NCBI GenBank assembly: GCA_009760885.1
Contig: CM019693.1
Span: 51,292,596 to 51,356,595 of the forward strand
DNA: 64,000 bases
From: Achatina immaculata
Taxonomy: Eukaryota > Mollusca > Gastropoda > Stylommatophora > Achatinidae
Direction: 5' to 3'
Shown: one piece after another, positions 57,562 through 64,000 of the stretch
Layout: every line of letters starts with the position of its first letter
Numbering within the stretch: position 1 is the stretch's first letter
Notes under the pieces: model-generated
Seen by the model: only the letters and a program-made list of their open reading frames with translations
The model's database searches: none
Told to the model about the DNA's origin: nothing
Program-made: the position numbers and the translations under genes

Positions 57562-58913
57562 TTAACTCTTTCCATTCGCGTTATGTCCAAAAACGTTCCT
57601 TATGTTCCCTTTGACGCAGACATTTTGGGGATAGGGGGTTCCTGTGTAAAAGTTATTGTACTGAATTAATTCCATGATCACCACTTGTGTATCACACATT
57701 AAAATAAGTGGAAATAAATGAAGATTCCATAAATGAAGTTATTTGTCATTTTAAAAAAAAAACAGAAAAGAAAAAAATACAATGGCGTGAAACAGTGGAA
57801 CGATTTTTTGGCACTAAAATAATTTTTAGGGCTAAGCTATAAAATCTTCTTTAACTTTACTTAATTGTGTCATAATCCAATATAGAATACGTAGTCATTC
57901 AAATTTCAACACAGAAAAATCAATATTTATGGATGTTTGTGACATCCAATAAAACTAACAGGTCTATAGCCATGAGAAACACATATAGTAAGATAGGTCT
58001 AGTCAGTTGGTGTGACCATTCTACCACTTGATCTTGAAAAAAAACATGCATTTTTATCCTCCTGTCCTTATATCCAGTATGGCTCCTTTATTAAGTGTGC
58101 TTAAACACTAGTTTAACTTTGGATTCAGAAGAGCACTGACTGGTTAAATGAAAAGTTACATCATGTTTTCAATGAAAGAAAGTCCGAAAACTTATAAGGC
58201 TGTGTCGATGGGAGAAGTATATACCAGAACCCACCTTTCAGGGCTGGTGGCATTGGAAAAAGTTAAGTTTCAAAATATAACTAAATGTATAAAGATTTCA
58301 TAAATGCAGAATTTTTTTAGGAAAAAAAGAAGTAATGTTTTTAGACAATAATTGTGTCCTACTTACCATTGGGTACCTCTAGATCTAGAGGACTTACCAT
58401 CTGAGATGCGTAGATCTACCTGTTGATGTCATATTGTGATTCATTGTTGAATTATCGGTAGAATAATGTCTGAAATAACCTTCCAACTACTTCTCCAGTC
58501 GTCTAATATGTCTAGATCTACTTGGGATACATTCAAGAACAGTGGTCTGGTCACAGACCATGTCCATACCCCTATCTACGTCAACCTTCCAACTACTTTT
58601 CCAGTCATCTAATATGTCTAGATCTACTTGGGATACATTCAAGAACAGTGGTCTGGTCACAGACCATGTCCATACCCCTATCTACATCACCAAAAATTGA
58701 AATTTCTTGATGTTTCCATTCGTTTTTCTCACTTGAATCGGTCGTAACTAAGCACTCTTCCACCATTTTGTAAAGGGACATAAGCAGTTAATGTGCGAAC
58801 CAAAATGTGAATTGCAGTTATACGAAACAAAACTTGTGGCAGTATACTACCCAAGGCACCAAATTAAAAAATCAACTACGCCAGTATTCTGCCTATAGCA
58901 CGAAAAGAGTTAA
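57562..58913. mobile_element. TTAA-flanked non-autonomous piggyBac-like element, 1344 bp
   Basis: The insert spans 57566-58909 and is bounded by TTAA at 57562-57565 and 58910-58913. Removing it and one TTAA restores the LINE-H sequence TTTGCATTAAG at that place. The ends are CTCTTTCCATTCGCG and, reverse-complemented, CTCTTTTCGTGC, with only six perfect terminal bases. No transposase ORF is seen, so it would depend on an element elsewhere. It contains a 106-bp tandem duplication. Confidence 0.85.
58477..58688. repeat. 106-bp tandem duplication inside the TTAA element
   Basis: AACCTTCCAACTACTT occurs at 58477 and 58583 with nearly identical sequence following. Confidence 0.93.
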
Positions 58914-59196
58914 GGTAAAGGTTTTGCTCTTCACTATTCTTTCAGACTGACATAATTAGTTTTTCTATTCCTTTTTGTGTTGTGGTCAGTAATACTGTGT
59001 CATCAGCGTATCTTCTTCTTCGTTCAATTCTACCACCAAGATCGCCATGTGATCCTACTGAAGTTACTCCTGTGGTTCTCGTGATAGTCTCATTTAGGAT
59101 GGAGGCTCAGAGCATTGTGGGGGTTGGGCTTATATTCTTGGCGGGTCACAGAAGCGGCATTGTGTGACACTGGTTTTTGTTGCAGCAATTTAGTCT

Positions 59197-59455
59197 AGAG
59201 TTGGACTTTCTCACTGGAAAACCTCGACGTGGTTTGGATATGAATATATCCCCACCAGGTGACAGGTGGTTGCCCATCCAGAGAGTTGGACTTCCTCACT
59301 GGAAAACCTCGACGTGTTTTGGATATCAGTATGTCCTCGCCTGGTGAGAGGTTGTTGCCTATCCAGTCCAGAGTTGGACTTTTTCACCGGAAAACCTCAA
59401 CGTGATTTGGACATAACATATCCCCGTCAGGTGAGAGATGGTTGCCTATCTATAC
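59197..59455. repeat. About 86-bp tandem repeat, 3 units
   Basis: AGAGTTGGACTT occurs at 59197, 59282 and 59370, each followed by CACTGGAAAACCTCGACGTG or a close variant. Confidence 0.9.
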
Positions 59456-59669
59456 TGCACTGGTCCAGTGTCTCCAACTTCAGCATTTTGTGGTCGTGGC
59501 CGCTACCCTTCCTGGTGATGACTGAAGAATGAAAGATGGAGTGATGAAGGGCAGAATGTAAGACGGGCCTGCATGCCCAATTCTTTACCCTTGAAAAATA
59601 AAGAATAAAGATTCATTGACCAGGACGGAGCTGTTGTCAAGGACAGATCCTCACCACTAGTGAGTTTCA

Positions 59670-60175
59670 CCCCTGGGTTAAACCGGTTTAGGCATATTAT
59701 CCCAGTATGGGTGTATATAGGACATGACTGACCTCTAGAGCAGTGGTGCTGTGGTATGAGTACCCCTTACCACAAGTCTACTGCCATAACGATTAAACTT
59801 CATTTAATCCTTTCCATCACCATTTCCATGACGGTGCTGCGCTGCAATTCTAATCGCATTTTCTTCATTGGCCAGGGGGAATTTCACCTCACACGCGGCA
59901 GCCAAAGAATCTTGCCAGCAGATTCTTAGTTTAACCCCTGGGTAAAGCCAGTTTAGGCATTGATCCAGTATGGGTGTATATAGGACATGGCCGGCCTTTA
60001 GAGCAGAGGTGCCATGATATGACTAGCACTGACCGTGAGACTACTGGCCACTTCACTTAATCCTTTCCATCACCTTTTCCACGACAGTGCCACATGGCAA
60101 CCTAATCGCATTTTTCTTCATTGGCCGGGAGGAGTTTCACCTCACGCACGGCAGCTGAAGAATTTTGCCAGCAGC
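59670..60175. repeat. 265-bp tandem duplication, 2 diverged units
   Basis: CCCCTGGGTTAAACCGGTTT at 59670 and CCCCTGGGTAAAGCCAGTTT at 59935 start two units of similar sequence (TATGGGTGTATATAGGACAT in both). Confidence 0.9.
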
Positions 60176-61049
60176 GGGTTTTAAATCAGAGTTTTCCTTC
60201 TCCTGGATGAGCTACCAACAAAGACTTAATAGGTCTTATCTACCCGAAGTGTCTGGTTTTCAGACGCCAGATATTCATCTTTGCCCCTTCTCCTGTCAGT
60301 TTGAACAGTTACATCACGAGAAGGCCAGGAGCTGGACTTGGACTGTCAGAGGCTATGTGAGATGCACACCATGGAGACATTTAATTGGAATGGAGAGCAG
60401 ATCCCCCATCCCACCTCCAGTTGTTACAGTCCTTAGAACCATCAGCATATCTAATCTCTGGTATTTCATAACCTCCAATTTTTATGGCATCGTAATATTC
60501 TTTGACTACATCTTCTCTAACATTCCTCATTATATTTTCAGTATATAAGTTAAGTAAGTAAGGCGACAATATGCACCCCTGACGGACCCTTTGTTTTATG
60601 TCAAATCAGGTTGTTGTTTCACCGTTTATTCTTACTGCTACCTGTTGGTCTAGATACAACAGTGATGTTAATTGTATCAAATGTGTTGGAAATCCCATTT
60701 TTTCCATTCCTTCCATAAGTTTCTGGTGTTGTACACAATCAAATGCTTTTGAGTAGTCTATAAAAGATAGATTCACATTAAATTCTCTGCATTTCTCTAT
60801 TATTAATTTTATATTGAATATATGATCTGTTGTTCCTCTTCTTTGTCATAAACCAGCTTGGACCATATTGACTTCTTATATTTTCTTATGAAGTCTACCC
60901 ATTATGATTTTTTAACAGAATTTTACTTGCACGACTTATCAGGGCAACAGTTCTGTAGTTCGTGCATAATTTCAAGTTACCCTTTTTTGGCAGTGGTATG
61001 AATATAGGGGTAATCTATCAGTTGTGTCAAAAGTATTTTGCAAGGTCAT

Positions 61050-61730
61050 TTTTTTTTTGAGTGCCCTCTCTGCAACGAAAGGCAAACATTGGAACATGTG
61101 CTGTCAGCATGTAGAGTGTCTTTAGGGCAAGGACAGTACACCTGGCAGCACAACAGAGTGTTGCAGGAACTAGTAGCCATCGTAGACAGGGCAAACGATA
61201 AAGCATATAACAGCAAAAGAGTTGAGGTCCCACCTAAATACTTCATAGGTGCTGGTACGACATCAAATATTGAAATCAGGGACATTCCCTTACCATCACT
61301 GCTAGATGGTACAAATGACTGGGAAGTGACAGCGGACCTTCCAGAAAGAAGAGAATACCCGACTGCCATCAAGAACACAGGAATGCGACCGGACATTGTA
61401 GTGTACTCCACAGAAAAACAGGAATTAATAATGATCGAGCTTACGGTCCCATACGAAACTAGAATAGAGGAACAGCATTTATTCAAATTTGAGAAGTACA
61501 ATGATCTGGTCAAGCAACTGAGGCAGGGGGCAGGAATCAGGGCAAAAGTGATAGCTGTAGAAATGGGAGCAAGGGGATTCGTAGCAACATCATCATATGA
61601 CCTATGTAAGCAACTGGGCATAAAGGGACAAGCAAGAGTAAGGGCATTGAAAAGCCTTTCAGAAACAGCAGAAAAGGCCTCATGCTGGCTGTGGAGTATG
61701 CGAAACAAGCATTGGGAACATAAGTAATTT
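61050..61730 (+). mobile_element. C-terminal zinc knuckle and restriction-like endonuclease of an R2/NeSL-type LINE
   Basis: An open frame of about 220 codons runs from a breakpoint at about 61050 to the stop at 61727. CPLCNERQTLEHVLSACRVS is the C-x2-C...H-x4-C knuckle that precedes the endonuclease in this LINE superfamily. The PD-(D/E)xK-type core follows: RPDIVVYSTEKQELIMIELT (PD...E-L-T), then FKFEKYNDLVKQLRQ, VEMGARGF and a C-terminal AEKASCWLWSMRN. This domain makes the first-strand nick in R2-like elements, unlike the APE endonuclease of all other LINEs in this window. There are no stops, so the copy is young or was recently active. The RT is missing (5' truncation). Confidence 0.87.
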
Positions 61731-61751
61731 CATTTGCCACAACCAATACCA

Positions 61752-61848
61752 GTCCTCCGTGGCTAAATTGTTAAAGACGCACTTCAAAAAGTGCAGTGGC
61801 AACTGGAAGATCATGGGTTCGATCCCAGGGCGGGGAAAAAAAAAAAAA
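61752..61848 (+). mobile_element. tRNA-derived SINE head with A-rich tail
   Basis: An A-box-like TGGCTAAATTGTTAAAGACG (about 61760) and a B box GGGTTCGATCCC (61815-61826) are followed by GGGCGGGG and 13 A. A 6-bp hairpin GCACTT/AAGTGC sits at the anticodon-arm position. The A-to-B spacing is about 11 nt longer than in a class I tRNA. Mispairing in the T stem and the tail argue for a SINE, not a working tRNA gene. It starts 24 bases after the stop of the R2-type ORF. Confidence 0.72.
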
Positions 61849-62040
61849 GCAACAACTCACAAGACTTCTGGGAGTCATGACCCAGAGGGGCCCACCCCCC
61901 TTAGAGTGTCAGGAGTTTAATAGGGCCGAAACACTTGTCTGAGGGGGGGGTACTTCCTCTGATGATCTGAAGGAGTTGTGTTGTTGTTCCGCTCTCTACG
62001 GTAGAGAGTTTCCTGCTTATATGCATATAGTGGATACAGC
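61849..62040. other. Unassigned sequence
   Basis: G- and C-runs (61911-61920 region, 61943-61951); possibly the SINE body or flank. Confidence 0.4.
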
Positions 62041-63245
62041 AATGAGAGAAGAACAAGCAGGGAGAAGCTGTCTCGACCAGATCTTTACTCTCAGAATAAT
62101 CCTTGAAGAACATATTGAAAGGCAGAAACCATTAATACTGAATTTCATAGACTTTAAAAAGGCATTTGATAGCATACACAGAGATTCATTGTGGAGTATT
62201 TTAAGTCTATATGGAATACCATCTAAAACTGTCAACATCATTAAGGATCTCTACAATGGATATGGTTGTGCAGTCAAGACAGAAGAAGGGATGAGTGAAT
62301 GGTTCCAGATTGAAACAGGTGTGAAACAAGGATGTATACTGTCTCCTTTACTTTTTGGGATTACAATAGACTTTATAATGAAAAAAAATGCTGACCAGGT
62401 AACACAGGTATTGACTGGGTACATGAGACCCAACTAGAAGATCTTGATTTTGCTGATGACATAACTCTTATCAGTAATAATGTGAATTCCATGCAAGAAA
62501 AAACAGATAGCCTGTCTTCACTGGCTAGCAAAATAGGACTTGAAATTAACAAGGACAAAACAAAAATAATGAAAATTCCTCTCAATCAAAATGGAAAAAT
62601 ACACATAGAAGGGATAGATATTGAAGAAGTCAGTCAATTTGCATACCTTGGCAGCTACATAGATCAGGATGGTGACACTAGAAAGGAAGTTAGGATCAGA
62701 ATTGAAAAGCAGCATCAATCTTCAAGAATCTTGAGAACATATGGAATTCAAAAGTTATAAGCACAAAAACCAAGTTAAGACTATTCAATTCAAATGTAAT
62801 ATCCACCCTCATTTATGCATGTGAAAGCTGGAAAACAACTAAATAAATAGAAAAGAAATTAGACTCTTTTGAAAACAAATGCATAAGGAAAATACTCTGC
62901 ATCAAGTGGAATGAATTCAAGAACAATATAGAGATAAGACAGATGACTGAACAACAACCAGTCTCATGGGTGATCAGGAAAAGGAGATGGACATATGTTG
63001 GTCACTTGATGAGAAGAAATGATCAGAGGATCCCAAAACAAGCTATTAAGTGGAACACAACAGGCCAAAGAAAAAAGAGGCAGACCGCGTGAAACTCTGA
63101 AGAGGACATTATTAAGAGAGGCCAAATTAACAGGCATAAAATCCTTTGATGACGTTGAAACACTCGCCGAAGACAGGAAAAATTGGCGAACTACTTTGCG
63201 ACCCCTATGTGACGTTTAACGGCACAGGAAGGATATAAGACATAA
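62041..63245 (+). mobile_element. LINE-B copy: RT and C-terminal part
   Basis: The plus strand reads REEQAGRSCLDQIFTLRIIL, ILNFIDFKKAFDSIHRDSLW, ETGVKQGCILSPLLFGI, a frame change near 62390 and LDFADDITLISNNVNSMQEK (FADD about 62452). GLEINKDKTKIM and FAYLGSYIDQDGD follow. After a single-base change near 62704 come ISTLIYACESW, TAA near 62845, RKRRWTYVGHLMRRND, an A-run frameshift near 63075, RPRETLKRTLLREAKLTG and PLCDV before the stop and tail. It is very similar to the copy at 20664 and reaches about 25 codons further 5'. Confidence 0.9.
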
Positions 63246-63566
63246 GAATAGATGAGGGTGACATTGCTAAAGGGGTATTGGAAAAACTGGGGGAAAATGA
63301 AGAATGAGAATAAAAGAACAATGTAGCTGTGAAGAGATTGCAGGAAGTATGACAAATGAAGGGTGCTGGCAGGAAGTCTGAACTGTGTGGCAGAAAACAC
63401 ATCAGAAAGAGCCAACATTTGATGGGAACTGTTAGCAAAGATATTCTTGGATGGATGTGGCGAAGCATATATAGGGCTGTCCTGAAGGCAATAATGCCAG
63501 AGTATGATTTTGAACCTTTAATTCCCTCTTATATGAAAACAGCTTATGTAAATTTATAATTATATA
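63246..63566. other. Unassigned sequence
   Basis: Nothing recognised between LINE-B and the Tc1-like element. Confidence 0.5.
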
Positions 63567-64000
63567 TATAATGTTCAAACAAAGAAACGCAACAATTTTG
63601 CGATTTAAACTGAATTTTGCTGATCAGACAAGGGCAAATTGCCTGAAACTTTCACTTGGACATCAGCTTCATGTGCTAATCTGAATTGTACTCAGCAGAT
63701 GATTCATGAGCACAGAAAAGCGACACTAGTCAAAACAGCATTTTTGACAATAACTCATAACAGGTTCACGAGAATCCTGTGAAACTTACTGAACACAAAA
63801 CTCACTGACCATGTTATTGATTGCCTATAAAAGATTGACACTCCTCGAATCATTTCATTTGAAAATTCAATGCGCAAGTATGGCTCATCTCACTACAGAG
63901 TGACTCATCATCATTGGACGTTTACAGAATGGACATTCACAAAGTGTAGTGGGCAGACAATTTAATGTGGTTAGAAGCACCATTAATAGCCTTTGGAGAC
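63567..64000 (+). mobile_element. Tc1-like transposon, 5' part, runs off the window
   Basis: A long 5' region starts around ATGTTCAAACAAAGAAACGC. From 63884 the plus strand reads MAHLTTE, TGA, then LIIIGRLQNGHSQSVVGRQF and NVVRSTINSLWR to the window end. This matches the first helix-turn-helix of Tc1-family transposases. The TGA after seven codons indicates a defective copy. The catalytic domain lies beyond 64000. Confidence 0.75.

Larger units (their letters stand above)
59014..60439 (-). mobile_element. Unclassified 1.43-kb insert with 13-bp TSD and tRNA-like head
   Basis: Flanked by CATCAGCGTATCT (59001-59013) and CATCAGCATATCT (60440-60452), the YADD region of LINE-H. Read on the minus strand, it carries around 60225-60175 a tRNA-like head, GGTAGCTCATCCAGGAGAAG, then GATTTAAAACCC, resembling A and B boxes. 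Two 265-bp and three 86-bp tandem units follow, and it ends GAAGAAGA at the LINE junction. No ORF. It may be a compound SINE. Confidence 0.6.
56930..61045 (-). mobile_element. LINE-H copy (minus) split into three parts by two insertions
   Basis: The three parts are 60440-61045, 58910-59013 and 56930-57565. The first reads FIPLPKKGNLKLCTNYRTVA, LSFIDYSKAFDCVQHQKLME, KQRVRQGCILSPYLLNLYTE and EIPEIRYAD. The second continues ADDTVLxTTTQKGIEK. The third gives KKTKLM, FEYLES-like, ACEAWT, KRTxIFI-like, YFGHIKHRDNLEK and the C-terminus. Sequence order matches the plus-strand copy at 54910. The two gaps are a TTAA-flanked element (57566-58909) and a 1.43-kb insert (59014-60439). Frameshifts are scattered. 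Confidence 0.87.

Noticed and set aside
61752..61835. A functional tRNA gene
   Set aside because: Stem pairing is imperfect, spacing is wrong for a class I tRNA and an A-tail follows, so a SINE is more likely.

Overview
This is a window of an animal nuclear genome, AT-rich, intron-type and non-prokaryotic. There are no operons, ribosome binding sites or compact gene order. The best guess is a mollusc, probably a gastropod. That guess rests on one intronless ORF (3266-4294, minus) that resembles a trypsin-like protease family I associate with gastropod genomes, and on the mix of RTE-type LINEs, mariners, hAT, Tc1 and piggyBac-like elements. No other host gene is convincing.

Layout. 1-3020: a nearly open RTE-type LINE (minus), a decayed mariner and the 3' end of a second LINE family (called LINE-B here). 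3266-5655: the protease-like ORF, then a mariner 3' remnant riddled with tandem repeats. 6360-10190: the 5' piece of a LINE endonuclease and a nearly complete LINE (LINE-C) with target-site duplication. 10187-12650: a hAT transposase relic and a BovB-like LINE end. 12660-16130: a minus-strand mariner swollen by three minisatellites. 16658-18609: a 976-bp tandem duplication. 18700-20070: minisatellites. 20664-24485: LINE-B, then a LINE with reverse transcriptase and RNase H that is open except for one stop. 24588-27258: minisatellites and LINE scraps. 28040-33450: an internally deleted RTE, a mariner, and a nest of LINEs inserted into one another. 33575-37140: minisatellites and a hAT-type non-autonomous element with 8-bp target duplication. 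37145-44025: a 6.9-kb array of 20-bp units. 45525-49845: a mariner with terminal inverted repeats, expanded from about 1.2 kb to 4.3 kb by three internal minisatellites. 50340-53713: a nearly complete RTE inserted in a 24-bp array. 53938-61045: a LINE family (LINE-H) with a TTAA-flanked insert and a second insert in its YADD codons. 61050-61848: the restriction-like-endonuclease end of an R2/NeSL-type LINE abutting a tRNA-like SINE. 62041-64000: LINE-B again and the start of a Tc1-like element.

The main discovery is a recurrent process. Many minisatellites here are amplified pieces of transposase or LINE coding sequence. Three mariners carry seven or more arrays whose repeat unit can be read as transposase codons, including the codons around the second catalytic aspartate (W-M/I-L-H-H-D-N) and the GRPS linker after the DNA-binding domain. 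A LINE-B fragment has seeded a 21-bp array in the same way. Removing the arrays from the 4.3-kb mariner returns the size of a normal mariner. Positions of element ends are estimates read by eye unless a target duplication is given.
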